A stretch of DNA of 64,000 bases. Source: an uncultured Pantoea sp. Its GTDB lineage: Bacteria > Pseudomonadota > Gammaproteobacteria > Enterobacterales > Enterobacteriaceae. Below are positions 9,422 to 18,364 of this stretch, piece by piece. Every line of letters begins with the position of its first letter. Positions within the stretch are counted from its first letter, which is position 1. A program made the translations under genes and the position numbers. The notes beneath the pieces are model-generated. The model was not told the origin of the DNA. It saw only the letters and a list, made by a program, of their open reading frames with translations, and did not search any database. Where the stretch lies: assembly GCA_913775175.1 (NCBI GenBank), contig CAJYKU010000030.1:1-64000 (forward strand), read 5' to 3'.

Positions 9422-10261
9422 TCAGAAGGGTTTATCGCCCAGTACCGTGGCCCGGTGCATCACCCGGCGCGCAGGATAGTAATCCGCATTGGCGTAGTGC
9501 TGGGTAACGCGATTATCCCAGATGGCCACATCATTCGGCTGCCAGCGCCAGCGCACCTGAAACTCCGGCCTGGTCACATGGGCGAACAGAAAATTCAGCA
9601 GCGCTTCGCTCTCTTTGTCACTCACACCCAGCAGCCTGGTAGTGAACCCCTCATTAACAAACAGCGCCTTGCGTTCGCTCACCGGGTGAGTACGGATCAC
9701 CGGATGCTGCACCGGCGGATGTTGCGCCACTGCCTGCTGCCAGCGCTGATGCTCCTCCTCCGTTTTTCGATACTTATACTCCTGAAAGGATTTCCTGACG
9801 TCATGCTCCGCCTGCAGGCCGCTAAGTAGCTGTTTAACCGGCCCCGAGAGCGCTTCATAAGCGGCAATGCCACTGCTCCAGAGCGTATCGCCGCCGCTCT
9901 CCGGCAGCAGCTTAGAGGCCAGAACAGCTACTGCCGGCGGCGTCTGAATAAAGGTGACGTCGGTATGCCAGTTATCGTTGTCTGGCGGATTATCCTGATG
10001 CGTATCAAGCTCAATAATCTCTTTCACGCCCTCTGCATGAGGATAGAGAGGATGGATATGCAGATCGCCAAACCGGATCGCCAGCGCACGCTGTTGCTCT
10101 GGCGTGACAGGCTGGTCGCGCAGAAACAGCACCTGATAACGCAACAGGCCATGATACAACTGTTCAAACTGTGTATCGCTCAGCGGGCGGCTGAGGTCCA
10201 GAGCACTTACCTGCGCGCCGATATTGGGTCCGAGTGGCGTGAAAGTGAGACGTTCATTCAT
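9422..10261 (-). CDS. tauD: Taurine dioxygenase TauD
   Basis: This 279-residue Fe(II)/2-oxoglutarate-dependent oxygenase converts taurine to sulfite and aminoacetaldehyde, freeing sulfur for cysteine synthesis. The iron ligands His99, Asp101 (NWHTDV) and His255 are in place, as is Arg270, which binds 2-oxoglutarate; numbering is the same as in E. coli TauD. The C-terminus ends a few residues early at GDKPF, outside the active site. It is last in tauABCD, and its start overlaps the tauC stop (TAATG). Confidence 0.96.
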   Translation of the reverse strand: MNERLTFTPLGPNIGAQVSALDLSRPLSDTQFEQLYHGLLRYQVLFLRDQPVTPEQQRALAIRFGDLHIHPLYPHAEGVKEIIELDTHQDNPPDNDNWHTDVTFIQTPPAVAVLASKLLPESGGDTLWSSGIAAYEALSGPVKQLLSGLQAEHDVRKSFQEYKYRKTEEEHQRWQQAVAQHPPVQHPVIRTHPVSERKALFVNEGFTTRLLGVSDKESEALLNFLFAHVTRPEFQVRWRWQPNDVAIWDNRVTQHYANADYYPARRVMHRATVLGDKPF

Positions 10262-11088
10262 TACTGTTCTCCATTCCAGGGTGTCAGACGGCGTTGCAGC
10301 GCACGCAGACCCAGTTCTGATATACAGGCTATAACGGCGATTACGCCAATACCGGCCAGCACAACGTCAGTGGCAAGAAACTCCCCTGCCGACTGCACCA
10401 TAAAACCGAGTCCGCGTGTAGCGGCGATCAATTCAGCCGCAACCAGCGTGGACCAGCCAACCCCCAACCCGATCCGCAGTCCGGTCAGGATCTCCGGTAG
10501 TGCACCCGGCAGGATCACATAGCGCAGTACCTGCCAGCGAGATGCACCCAGCGCCTGAGCAGCACGTACCCGCACCTGACGACTATTTTTAACCCCGGCA
10601 AGTGTAGCCAGCGTAACTGGCGCAAATATCGCCAGGTAGATAAGTAAAATTTTCGAGGTTTCACCAATACCAAACCAGATAACCATCAGCGGCAAATAGG
10701 CCAGCGGCGGGATTGGTCGATAGAGTTCAATCAGCGGGTCGAGCAGACCGCGCAGCATCGGACTTACCCCCATGGCAATACCCACAGGGATACCGATCAG
10801 TGCGGCAAAAAACAGCGCGACCAGCATGCGCGTCAGACTTGCTGCCAGATGCTGCCACAATGTGGCATCCATAAAGCCCTGCGCGCTGGCGATCAGCAGC
10901 AGCTTCTGTAGTACCTGTTGGGGAGCGGGCAGAAACAGCGGTGCAATCACTCCCGCAGCCGTCACTCCCCACCAGCTCAGCAGCAGCACTAAAACACTCA
11001 ACAGACTCAGCGGGAGCTGTCGCGACAGGGACCAGTACCAGCGGCTTTTCTTCGCCAGCTGCGGCTTCTCATCAGTCAGACTGCTCAT
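10261..11088 (-). CDS. tauC: Taurine ABC transporter permease TauC
   Basis: The 275-residue inner-membrane permease has about six hydrophobic segments and the binding-protein-dependent transport motif around residue 175-195 ([27 protein letters not shown]), whose EAA-type loop contacts TauB. It is part of TauABC, which imports taurine and probably other sulfonates during sulfur starvation. It overlaps tauB by four bases upstream and tauD by one base downstream, consistent with one transcript. Confidence 0.95.
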   Translation of the reverse strand: MSSLTDEKPQLAKKSRWYWSLSRQLPLSLLSVLVLLLSWWGVTAAGVIAPLFLPAPQQVLQKLLLIASAQGFMDATLWQHLAASLTRMLVALFFAALIGIPVGIAMGVSPMLRGLLDPLIELYRPIPPLAYLPLMVIWFGIGETSKILLIYLAIFAPVTLATLAGVKNSRQVRVRAAQALGASRWQVLRYVILPGALPEILTGLRIGLGVGWSTLVAAELIAATRGLGFMVQSAGEFLATDVVLAGIGVIAVIACISELGLRALQRRLTPWNGEQ

Positions 11089-11852
11089 ATAAAGGCCTCC
11101 CGTCGGGAAAACACCTGGCTCAGTACATATTCACGCTGTGCAATGAACGCGGGGTCAGACTTGATTGCGCGACAGGACTCACCAGCTGCAAAGCGCCGAC
11201 CAAAATTGAGCGCGATACGCTCTGTCACACGACCGGGTCCGGGAGAAAGCAGTACCAGCTCGCTGGCGAGAAATACCGCTTCTTCAATATCGTGAGTAAT
11301 TAGCAGGATCTGTTTACCGGTCTCATGCCATAGCGTCAGCAGCAGAGTCTGCATCTGCTCGCGCGTGAAGGCATCCAGTGCGCCAAATGGTTCATCCAGC
11401 AGCAGCAGCCGGGGATCGGTAGCCAGCGCACGTGCAATACCCACACGCTGACGCTGCCCGCCTGAGAGTTGCCAGATAAAACGTTGTCCGGCGCCCTCCA
11501 GTCCAACTTTGCGGATCAGCCGATGGGCGATCGCATCGCGTTCAGCTTTCGCTATACCTGCCAGCTGCAAACCAAAAGCAACGTTATCGAGCACGCTGCG
11601 CCACGGCAGCAATCCTTCCTGCTGGAATACCACACCGCGTTCAGCGCCTGGCCCGGTCACCGCTTTACCATCAAGCGTCACAGAACCGGAATGCGGGGCG
11701 AGAAAGCCAGCCACAATATTCAGCAACGTGGTTTTGCCACAGCCGGAGGGACCCAGCACCACCAGCAATTCATTGCGGTCCAGCTGCAGATTGATATCCT
11801 GCAGCACAGGTTTTCCGGCGTAATCTGCACTAAGCTGCGTGATGTTCAGCAT
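11085..11852 (-). CDS. tauB: Taurine ABC transporter ATP-binding subunit TauB
   Basis: The 255-residue ATPase has Walker [10 protein letters not shown] (residues 34-42), the signature [15 protein letters not shown], Walker [14 protein letters not shown] and the switch histidine in [10 protein letters not shown]. It powers sulfonate uptake through TauC. The start at 11852 matches the E. coli length; it lies 10 bases past the tauA stop behind a G-rich ribosome site, and an in-frame upstream ATG adds non-conserved residues. The 3' end overlaps tauC by four bases. Confidence 0.95.
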   Translation of the reverse strand: MLNITQLSADYAGKPVLQDINLQLDRNELLVVLGPSGCGKTTLLNIVAGFLAPHSGSVTLDGKAVTGPGAERGVVFQQEGLLPWRSVLDNVAFGLQLAGIAKAERDAIAHRLIRKVGLEGAGQRFIWQLSGGQRQRVGIARALATDPRLLLLDEPFGALDAFTREQMQTLLLTLWHETGKQILLITHDIEEAVFLASELVLLSPGPGRVTERIALNFGRRFAAGESCRAIKSDPAFIAQREYVLSQVFSRREAFI

Positions 11853-11862
11853 ACCGCCCCCA

Positions 11863-12843
11863 TTATTTTGCCAGCGGTGCAACAAAGCGGTTGGTCACAT
11901 AACTGCTGTAGTCACTGGCAGCCTCAGGCACCCGACCCTGCTCTTTTAGAAAGAGTGCGGTATCGACAATTGCCTGATTAACCGGTTGACCAAGCTGGGC
12001 CTGCTGCTGCTGAGCGGTAAGATAGGTGTTGCCTTTAACCAGCACAGCCACATCACGCTCAGATACACCGCTCAGACGTGACAGTTTACTGAGATTATCG
12101 GGCTGTTTTAGCCAGGCGTCAGGATTAGCAAGATAGGCCTGCTGCGCATTGAGCGCGCTGCGGGCAAAAGCGATTACCACTTCCGGATGCTGTTGTGCGA
12201 AATCGTTGCGTACCACCCATACATCCAGCGTTGGTGAGCCCCACTGACCAACCTGCGAAGAGTCGGTTAGTATTTTGCCATCTTTCTCCAGCTCATTAAC
12301 CGCAGGTGCCCAGACATAAGCGCCATCAATATCACCCCGGCGCCAGGCTGCAATGATTGCTGGCGGTTGCAGATTTATTAGATGTACTTCTGAGGGTTTG
12401 ATACCCCAGTGTTTTAATGCCGCCAGCAGGCTATAGTGTGTGGTGGAAATAAACGGCACCGCAATGCGCTTGCCGATCAACTGTCTGGGATCGTCAATCC
12501 CTTTTTTCACCACCAGCGCCTCTGAGTTACCGAGCCGGGAGGCCAGCAGAAAGGCTGTGATCGGTAGCTGCTGTGTTGCCGCCACCGCCAGTGGACTGGA
12601 GCCGATATTGCCAATCTGCACATCGCCGGACGCCAGCGCACGCAGCACGCTGGCACCGCTATCGAATTTGCGCCAGTTAACGGTTGCCCCACTCGCCTGA
12701 GCAAAGGTGTTATCGGCCTGTGCCACTTTGGCCGGCTCCGCTGATGTCTGATACGCCACAGTGACATCGAGTGCCTGAGCCTGAAAAGCCAGCAGCGACA
12801 GCGCCGTAGCCAGCACGATTAGCGTTTTTTGCCCTGCCATCAT
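11863..12843 (-). CDS. tauA: Taurine-binding periplasmic protein TauA
   Basis: The roughly 326-residue substrate-binding protein has a Sec signal peptide ([17 protein letters not shown]) and a mature start [16 protein letters not shown] nearly identical to E. coli TauA. The segments [21 protein letters not shown] and [18 protein letters not shown] are characteristic. It captures taurine for TauBC. Three consecutive ATG codons (12846, 12843, 12840) follow AGGGGAG; the middle one has the best spacing, but the true start is uncertain by one codon. It is first in the operon and divergent from the LacI-type gene. Confidence 0.95.
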   Translation of the reverse strand: MMAGQKTLIVLATALSLLAFQAQALDVTVAYQTSAEPAKVAQADNTFAQASGATVNWRKFDSGASVLRALASGDVQIGNIGSSPLAVAATQQLPITAFLLASRLGNSEALVVKKGIDDPRQLIGKRIAVPFISTTHYSLLAALKHWGIKPSEVHLINLQPPAIIAAWRRGDIDGAYVWAPAVNELEKDGKILTDSSQVGQWGSPTLDVWVVRNDFAQQHPEVVIAFARSALNAQQAYLANPDAWLKQPDNLSKLSRLSGVSERDVAVLVKGNTYLTAQQQQAQLGQPVNQAIVDTALFLKEQGRVPEAASDYSSYVTNRFVAPLAK

Positions 12844-12886
12844 CATTACTCCCCTGAAATAAGGTTATGACGGCAGTGTGGAGAGC

Positions 12887-12911
12887 GGCGATGTTTTCAT
12901 AAAGGAATTAA
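12887..12911 (-). promoter_or_regulatory. AT-rich inverted TTAT/ATAA element upstream of tauA, possible CysB/Cbl region
   Basis: An ATAAAGGAATTAAAAATTAT stretch followed by CCC lies about 50 bases upstream of the tauA start. It has opposed ATAA/TTAT ends and TTATCC, features seen in CysB-family sites. E. coli tauABCD is activated by Cbl and CysB. The assignment is weak and rests mainly on position. Confidence 0.28.
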
Positions 12912-12994
12912 AAATTATCCCTCATGACAATTAATTCTTAGATAAACATCTCTCATTGCTATGCAAAAAAAGCAAATAGGCCGGACAGAAACAG

Positions 12995-13008
12995 TGACAA
13001 ATTTGTCA
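12995..13008. promoter_or_regulatory. 14-bp perfect palindrome in the tauA/lacI-type divergent region
   Basis: The sequence TGACAAATTTGTCA is an exact palindrome located about 25 bases upstream of the putative -35 of the LacI-type gene. It could be an operator for that regulator or for a Tau-related factor. Classical LacI/GalR operators have a central CG, which is absent here, so the assignment is open. Confidence 0.4.
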
Positions 13009-13020
13009 GGCGCTCACATC

Positions 13021-13048
13021 ATGACTGTGATATTTATCATCTTATAAT
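13021..13048 (+). promoter_or_regulatory. Candidate sigma-70 promoter of the LacI-type regulator
   Basis: A perfect TATAAT (13043-13048) is preceded by ATGACT (13021-13026, four of six matches to TTGACA) at 16 bases. Transcription would begin about 25 bases before the start codon. Confidence 0.5.
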
Positions 13049-13078
13049 CTCACTACCTGACAAGCGGTATCTGCCTCT

Positions 13079-14059
13079 ATGTCTATCGAAAAAGTTGCGC
13101 GCCTGGCAGGCGTATCAAAAGCCACTGTCTCGCGGGTGCTGAATCAGCATCCGGGAGTGCGCCCCGAGACGCGCAGCAACGTGCTGGACGCGATTAGCGC
13201 GTGTGGTTACCAGCCTAACCTGCTGGCACGTCAGCTACGCACAGCACAAAGTAATATGCTGCTGGTGCTGGTTTCCGATATCGCTAATCCCTTCTGTTCA
13301 CTTGTGGTGCAGGGAATTGAAGCGGAGGCGGAAGCACACGGCTATTATATCCTGTTGTGTAACAGTGCATCTCAGCTACGGCGGGAAACCGCCTATTTGT
13401 CGCTGCTGACTGGCAAAGTTGTGGATGGGGTGATCACCATGGATGCGGCGGCCTGTCTGCAGGAATTAAAAGATCTGATTGGCGATGCGCCGTGGGTGCA
13501 GTGTGCCGAATATGATCCCGCAATCAGCGCATCCAGCGTGACCATCGACAACCGGCAGGCAGCTTTTGAAACAGTGCACTATCTGGCTGCAAAAGGACGC
13601 AAACAGATTGCACTGGTAAATTGCGATATGCGCTATCTCTACTCTCACCAGCGTGAGAGCGGCTATCGTGAGGCACTGAGTGCGCTGGACATAAGCTGGA
13701 ACAGTGTGGCCTATGCCGGGAATATCTCCTGTGAAGCGGGCCGCGATGCGATGCGCGAGCTGCTGGCCCGCCCCTCCCTGCCCGATGCGGTTTTTGCGGT
13801 GTCAGATGTACTGGCGATTGGCGTAATGCGTGCCGCACAGGAGGCAGGGTTACGCGTGCCGGAAGACCTGGCGGTAGTAGGCTTTGATGGTATCCCTTTG
13901 ACCAGCAGTCTGAATCCACCACTTACCACGATTGTGCAGCCAATGAATCAGATGGGTGCACGCAGTGTACAGCTTCTGCTCGAGCGTATTCGTCAGCCGC
14001 GCGCTGCCGTGGTACATGATCTCTTACCCTGGCAGCGTCTTGAACGAGCGTCGAGCTGA
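13079..14059 (+). CDS. LacI/GalR-family transcriptional regulator, target unknown
   Basis: The 326-residue protein has the LacI-type N-terminal helix-turn-helix (IEKVARLAGVSKATVSRVLNQHPGV), the hinge region (NLLARQLRT) and a periplasmic-binding-protein-like effector domain (about 60-320; LVSDIANPFCSLVVQGIE, VVGFDGIPLTSSLNPPLTTI). It resembles the CytR branch of the family more than LacI itself. No sugar or nucleoside operon is beside it; its neighbours are divergent tauABCD and a LysE-type exporter, so the ligand cannot be read from context. The ribosome site is weak. It belongs to the accessory block between yheS and yheT. Confidence 0.88.
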   Translation: MSIEKVARLAGVSKATVSRVLNQHPGVRPETRSNVLDAISACGYQPNLLARQLRTAQSNMLLVLVSDIANPFCSLVVQGIEAEAEAHGYYILLCNSASQLRRETAYLSLLTGKVVDGVITMDAAACLQELKDLIGDAPWVQCAEYDPAISASSVTIDNRQAAFETVHYLAAKGRKQIALVNCDMRYLYSHQRESGYREALSALDISWNSVAYAGNISCEAGRDAMRELLARPSLPDAVFAVSDVLAIGVMRAAQEAGLRVPEDLAVVGFDGIPLTSSLNPPLTTIVQPMNQMGARSVQLLLERIRQPRAAVVHDLLPWQRLERASS

Positions 14060-14060
14060 A

Positions 14061-14663
14061 TCAGCGCCAGATGAGAAAGACGCAGGCTGCGGTCAGCGCG
14101 CCCATGGCCAGGTTAAATATTTTCCAGGCGCGCCGGCTATGCAGCAGACGACCAATCAGCGAACCACAACCCATCCAGATGACACCAGATACCAGATTAA
14201 CCAGCGCCATGCCGATACTGATAGCAATCACAGAGTGCTGATAGGCGGAACCGGCCAGACTGAAGCTCGCCACGGCACCCAGCGCCATCAGCCAGGCTTT
14301 GGGATTGATTAACTGCAGCAGCCCGCCCTGCCAGAACGGCATCTGCCGGACGGTACGATCCTCTGTTGCCAGCTCTTCATACGCTGCCGTGGCAATTTTC
14401 CACGCCAGCCAGAGCAGATAGAGACTGCCGCCAATTTTCAGAAGCAGATGCAGCGACGGATAGAGCAGGATGAGTCCGCCGATGCCAAACGCGACTAAAA
14501 GCAACATCAGCTGCATGCCGAGCATGATACCAATCAGCAGCGGCAGCGAGCGCAGAAAGCCAAAATTAGCACCTGAGGCCGTAAGTAACATATTATTAGG
14601 CCCCGGCGTGATGGCCGCGACCCAGAGAAAGCCTAACATCGATAAAAAAAGACTAAGTTCCAT
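14061..14663 (-). CDS. LysE/RhtB-family amino-acid exporter
   Basis: The roughly 200-residue inner-membrane protein has about six hydrophobic segments and the LysE/RhtB signature ITPGPNNMLLTASGANFGF near the N-terminus. Family members export amino acids such as homoserine, threonine, cysteine or O-acetylserine; this one resembles the EamB/YfiK branch, but the substrate cannot be fixed. The start at 14663 gives the family length; AGGAG lies farther upstream than usual, so a start at 14684 is possible. It converges on the LacI-type gene with one base between stop codons and is divergent from yheT. A link to sulfur or cysteine handling near tauABCD is only a suggestion. Confidence 0.85.
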   Translation of the reverse strand: MELSLFLSMLGFLWVAAITPGPNNMLLTASGANFGFLRSLPLLIGIMLGMQLMLLLVAFGIGGLILLYPSLHLLLKIGGSLYLLWLAWKIATAAYEELATEDRTVRQMPFWQGGLLQLINPKAWLMALGAVASFSLAGSAYQHSVIAISIGMALVNLVSGVIWMGCGSLIGRLLHSRRAWKIFNLAMGALTAACVFLIWR

Positions 14664-14722
14664 GAGTATACGGATGCTCCTCATCCTTAAAGCAGACAAC
14701 CTATCGAAGCTATCAGCGAGTT

Positions 14723-15745
14723 ATGTATCAGACAAGCACTATCCCCGGTTATTTAAATTGCGCTTCCGGCACGCCTTTTGTTCCGCTGCGTGGCTTTAGC
14801 AATCCCCATGTGCAAACGCTGCTGCCGCGCCTGTTGCGCCGCCGCATAACGCTGCAGCCGCACTGGCAGCGTCTTGAACTACCAGACGGTGATTTTGTCG
14901 ATCTTGCCTGGAGCGAAGATCCGGTGCTGGCACGACACAAACCGCGCATGGTGATGTTTCATGGTCTCGAAGGGCATTTTCGCAGCCCCTATGCTCACGG
15001 GCTGATGCAGGCGTGTAAAGCACGCGGCTGGCTGGGAGTCGTGATGCATTTTCGCGGCTGTGGCGGCGAACCTAACCGACTGGAGCGTATCTATCACTCT
15101 GGCGAAACCGAAGATGCCACCTATTTCCTGCACTGGCTGCAGCGCGAATGGGGCACCGTCCCTACAGCCGCAGTGGGTGTATCACTGGGTGGCAATATGC
15201 TGGCCTGTTTACTTGGGTTACAGGGAAGTGGTGCACCACTGGATGCCGCAGTGGCTATCTCTGCGCCTCTGACACTGGCACCCTGCAGTGAAAAGCTCGA
15301 CTCAGGATTTTCACGCTTCTATCAGCACTACCTGCTGACACAGCTAAAAAAGAACGCCATGCGTAAACTGCAGGCGTGGCCGGGTACACTGCCTGTCGAT
15401 CCCGGGCAGCTACGCGCCTTTCGCCGCCTGCGCGAATTTGACGACGCCATTACTGCACGTGCACACGGCTTTCTCGACGCCAGTGATTACTACCAGCGCG
15501 CCAGCGCGCTGCCGCTGTTAACCGGCGTGCGTAAGCCGATGCTGATTATTCATGCCAAAGACGATCCCTTTATGACCGACGCTGTGATCCCACAGCCGCA
15601 GCAATTGTCTGCCACAATTGAGTATCAGCTAACGCAGCAGGGTGGACACGTTGGCTTTGTCGGCGGCAGCCTGCTCAAACCCCATATGTGGCTTGAACAG
15701 CGCGTGCCGGAATGGCTCTCAACTTATCTGGATGTGCAACTGTGA
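14723..15745 (+). CDS. yheT: YheT alpha/beta-hydrolase family esterase
   Basis: The 340-residue protein has the alpha/beta-hydrolase fold with [15 protein letters not shown], nucleophile Ser154 in GVSLGGN, an Asp in HAKDDPFM and a His in GGHVGFVGG. The length equals E. coli YheT. The natural substrate is unknown; relatives hydrolyse short-chain esters. It overlaps yheU in a GTGA junction, so the two are probably cotranslated. In E. coli it directly follows yheS; here the tau block intervenes. Confidence 0.93.
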   Translation: MYQTSTIPGYLNCASGTPFVPLRGFSNPHVQTLLPRLLRRRITLQPHWQRLELPDGDFVDLAWSEDPVLARHKPRMVMFHGLEGHFRSPYAHGLMQACKARGWLGVVMHFRGCGGEPNRLERIYHSGETEDATYFLHWLQREWGTVPTAAVGVSLGGNMLACLLGLQGSGAPLDAAVAISAPLTLAPCSEKLDSGFSRFYQHYLLTQLKKNAMRKLQAWPGTLPVDPGQLRAFRRLREFDDAITARAHGFLDASDYYQRASALPLLTGVRKPMLIIHAKDDPFMTDAVIPQPQQLSATIEYQLTQQGGHVGFVGGSLLKPHMWLEQRVPEWLSTYLDVQL

Positions 15746-15960
15746 TTATTCCCTGGCAGGACCTGACAGCTGAAACGCTGGAAAATCTGATCGAAAGTTT
15801 CGTTTTGCGTGAAGGCACCGATTATGGTGAGCAGGAGCGCAGTCTGGCACAAAAGGTTGCAGATGTGCGCCGCCAGTTGCAGCAGGGAGAAGTAGTGCTG
15901 GTATGGTCTGAACTGCATGAAACAGTCAATATTATGCCACGTCGTGAATTTCGCGGCTGA
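15742..15960 (+). CDS. yheU: YheU family protein
   Basis: The 72-residue protein begins at a GTG overlapping the yheT stop. Most of it is strongly conserved with E. coli YheU ([34 protein letters not shown]). The family (UPF0270) has no established function. The same length as in E. coli and the tight coupling support this start over an upstream ATG inside yheT. Confidence 0.92.
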   Translation: MIIPWQDLTAETLENLIESFVLREGTDYGEQERSLAQKVADVRRQLQQGEVVLVWSELHETVNIMPRREFRG

Positions 15961-16021
15961 TGCGCTGCCAGATAATTCGTGGTAACAATGCTCATCGCCC
16001 GACCTCACAGGGAGCCCTGTT

Positions 16022-16891
16022 ATGTCAGCCAGACACCCAATTATTGCCGTTACCGGTTCCAGCGGAGCCGGTACCACCACCACCAGCCTGGCGTTTCGCA
16101 AAATTTTTCAGCAGCTGGGTTTGCACGCCGCCGAAGTAGAAGGCGACAGTTTCCATCGCTATACCCGACCGGAAATGGATATGGCAATCCGCAAAGCGCG
16201 CGATATGGGACGTCATATCAGCTATTTTGGCCCGGATGCCAACGATTTCGCTATGCTGGAGCAGACCTTTCAGCGTTACGGCGAAAGCGGGCTGGGTCAG
16301 TCGCGTAAATATCTGCACACCTATGATGAGGCGGTGCCCTGGAATCAGGTGCCCGGCACCTTTACGCCATGGCAGCCTCTGCCAGAAAAGAGTGATGTGC
16401 TCTTCTATGAAGGGTTACATGGTGGCGTGGTAACGCAGCAGCACAACGTGGCTGAGCATGTTGATCTGCTGGTAGGCGTTGTACCCATTGTTAATCTTGA
16501 GTGGATTCAGAAGCTGGTACGCGATACCAGCGAGCGCGGGCATTCGCGCGAAGCAGTGATGGATTCGGTAGTGCGTTCGATGGAGGATTATATCAACTTT
16601 ATCACGCCACAGTTTTCGCGCACTCACCTCAACTTTCAGCGTGTACCAACGGTTGATACATCAAACCCGTTTGCTGCGCGCGAGATCCCTTCGCTGGATG
16701 AAAGTTTTGTCGTGATCCATTTTCGCGGGCTGGAAGGTATTGCATTTCCCTACCTGCTGGCGATGATTCAGGGCTCTTTTATCTCCCATATGAACACGCT
16801 GGTTGTACCGGGCGGTAAGATGGGACTGGCGATGGAACTGATTATGATGCCGCTGGTACAGCGACTGGTTGAGGGAAAACGCATTGAGTAG
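16022..16891 (+). CDS. prkB: Phosphoribulokinase-like protein PrkB
   Basis: The 289-residue P-loop protein belongs to the phosphoribulokinase/uridine kinase family. Its P-loop is GSSGAGTTT (residues 12-20), with Thr where Walker A usually has Lys; this is normal for the enterobacterial group as I recall it. Downstream motifs include EGDSFHRYTRPEMD and FYEGLHGG. E. coli has no Calvin cycle, and the substrate is unknown. Its length matches E. coli PrkB, and it follows yheU. Confidence 0.92.
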   Translation: MSARHPIIAVTGSSGAGTTTTSLAFRKIFQQLGLHAAEVEGDSFHRYTRPEMDMAIRKARDMGRHISYFGPDANDFAMLEQTFQRYGESGLGQSRKYLHTYDEAVPWNQVPGTFTPWQPLPEKSDVLFYEGLHGGVVTQQHNVAEHVDLLVGVVPIVNLEWIQKLVRDTSERGHSREAVMDSVVRSMEDYINFITPQFSRTHLNFQRVPTVDTSNPFAAREIPSLDESFVVIHFRGLEGIAFPYLLAMIQGSFISHMNTLVVPGGKMGLAMELIMMPLVQRLVEGKRIE

Positions 16892-16934
16892 CGTCCGCTC
16901 AGAAAGTACTGAGCGTGAGCATCAACTATCGCGC

Positions 16935-16962
16935 GCGGGGTGTGCAGTAACGCACACCCCGC
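16935..16962. terminator. Hairpin between convergent prkB and yhfA
   Basis: A perfect 11-bp stem (GCGGGGTGTGC with its complement) and a 6-base loop lie between the two stop codons. No T-run follows on either strand, so termination may be rho-assisted. Confidence 0.6.
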
Positions 16963-16966
16963 CTGC

Positions 16967-17371
16967 TTACAGTTCAATCACTTCGTGACTGTGCGTAATT
17001 TCCACGCCTTTGCCCAGCATAATCGCTACCGAGCAATACTTTTCAGCCGACAGGTCAACCGCCCGCGCCACCGCTTTCTCACTCAGCGCTTTTCCGCTAA
17101 CGATAAAGTGCAGGTTAATTTTGGTAAAAATGCGTGGCGCTTCTTCGCGGCGTTCTGAACTCAGGCTGACTTCACAATCAGCCACATCATTACGACCTTT
17201 TTGCAGGATAGAGACAACATCAATCGCGCTGCAACCGCCTGCGGCCATCAGCACCATCTCCATCGGACTGGGTGCTTTATCGCCAGAATTTCCATCCATT
17301 AATAACTGATGTCCTGATGAGGATTCTCCGAGAAAGGTTAACCCCTCCACCCATTTAACTCGTGCCTGCAT
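16967..17371 (-). CDS. yhfA: OsmC/Ohr-family protein YhfA
   Basis: The 134-residue protein has the OsmC-family arrangement with two conserved cysteines, Cys47 (AAGGCSAID) and Cys113 (KYCSVAI), expected to form the peroxide-reactive pair. Family members reduce organic hydroperoxides; YhfA itself is little characterised. The start has AGGAGAAGAGGTC upstream. It is divergent from crp, as in E. coli. Confidence 0.93.
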   Translation of the reverse strand: MQARVKWVEGLTFLGESSSGHQLLMDGNSGDKAPSPMEMVLMAAGGCSAIDVVSILQKGRNDVADCEVSLSSERREEAPRIFTKINLHFIVSGKALSEKAVARAVDLSAEKYCSVAIMLGKGVEITHSHEVIEL

Positions 17372-17673
17372 GACCTCTTCTCCTGTTGCAACGGTGCTGT
17401 CGCCAGAGTACGCGTTAGTCGGTGAAACAGCAATCTGCAGCGTTCACCTGGCTGCTGAAGCGAGACAACACAAGACAGCCTGCAAAAGCTGTGCTACAAA
17501 CAGAGCTGAAAATATCTTCGTCTTGTCTGATGAAGACGGACGGAAACAAAAGCCAGGCTTACCCATCCGCCCGAATAATGTCTCTTAACAGGACGCGCTG
17601 GACGATTTCATCGCCTGACCGGGAATGAATATCCCTGTGTTTTGGGCACGATTACAATAGAGGATAATAGCGA
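17372..17673. promoter_or_regulatory. Divergent yhfA-crp control region
   Basis: About 300 bases lie between the yhfA and crp starts, with no convincing gene. In E. coli the same interval carries the autoregulated crp promoters and a divergent transcript. Here I see the crp ribosome site (AGAGG, 9 bases before the start) but no CRP site good enough to call. Confidence 0.5.
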
Positions 17674-18306
17674 ATGGTTCTCGGCAAACCGCAAACAGAC
17701 CCTACACTCGAATGGTTCCTGTCCCATTGCCATATTCACAAATATCCATCCAAAAGCACGCTGATCCATCAGGGCGAAAAAGCAGAAACGCTCTACTACA
17801 TCGTGAAAGGTTCCGTTGCGGTACTGATCAAGGATGAAGAAGGCAAAGAGATGATCCTCTCCTATCTCAATCAGGGAGATTTCATTGGCGAACTCGGCCT
17901 GTTTGAAGAAGGTCAGGAACGCAGTGCCTGGGTACGTGCGAAAACTGCCTGCGAAGTCGCTGAAATTTCCTATAAAAAATTTCGTCAGCTGATTCAGGTT
18001 AATCCGGATATTTTGATGCGTCTTTCGGCGCAAATGGCCCGTCGCCTGCAGGTGACATCAGAAAAAGTGGGTAACCTGGCTTTCCTGGACGTTACAGGCC
18101 GCATTGCGCAGACGCTGCTCAATCTGGCTAAACAACCAGATGCCATGACCCATCCTGACGGTATGCAGATCAAAATCACCCGTCAGGAGATTGGTCAGAT
18201 CGTGGGTTGCTCACGTGAAACCGTTGGCCGCATCCTGAAAATGCTGGAAGATCAGAACCTGATCTCCGCACATGGTAAAACCATCGTGGTTTACGGCACC
18301 CGCTAA
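17674..18306 (+). CDS. crp: cAMP receptor protein CRP
   Basis: The 210-residue protein is essentially identical to E. coli CRP. It has an N-terminal cAMP-binding barrel ([21 protein letters not shown] holds the phosphate-binding cassette), a dimerisation helix ([18 protein letters not shown]) and a C-terminal helix-turn-helix with recognition helix [13 protein letters not shown]. It is the global regulator of carbon-source genes. Likely targets in this window include the ppiA, glpD and malQ-region promoters. Confidence 0.99.
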
Positions 18307-18320
18307 GCTATTTCACTTCA

Positions 18321-18348
18321 CGGCGTGATGGCAACATCGCGCCGTTTC
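18321..18348 (+). terminator. Terminator after crp
   Basis: A 10-bp stem (CGGCGTGATG/CATCGCGCCG, one G-U pair) closed by a stable GCAA tetraloop, followed by TTTCTGTCT, lies 15 bases past the crp stop. Confidence 0.72.
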
Positions 18349-18364
18349 TGTCTGCGATAAGCTG

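Noticed and set aside
16022-16891. PrkB P-loop lacks the usual Walker A lysine (GSSGAGTTT), suggesting a broken kinase
   Set aside because: The same P-loop is typical of this enterobacterial family as I recall it, and the rest of the protein is conserved.
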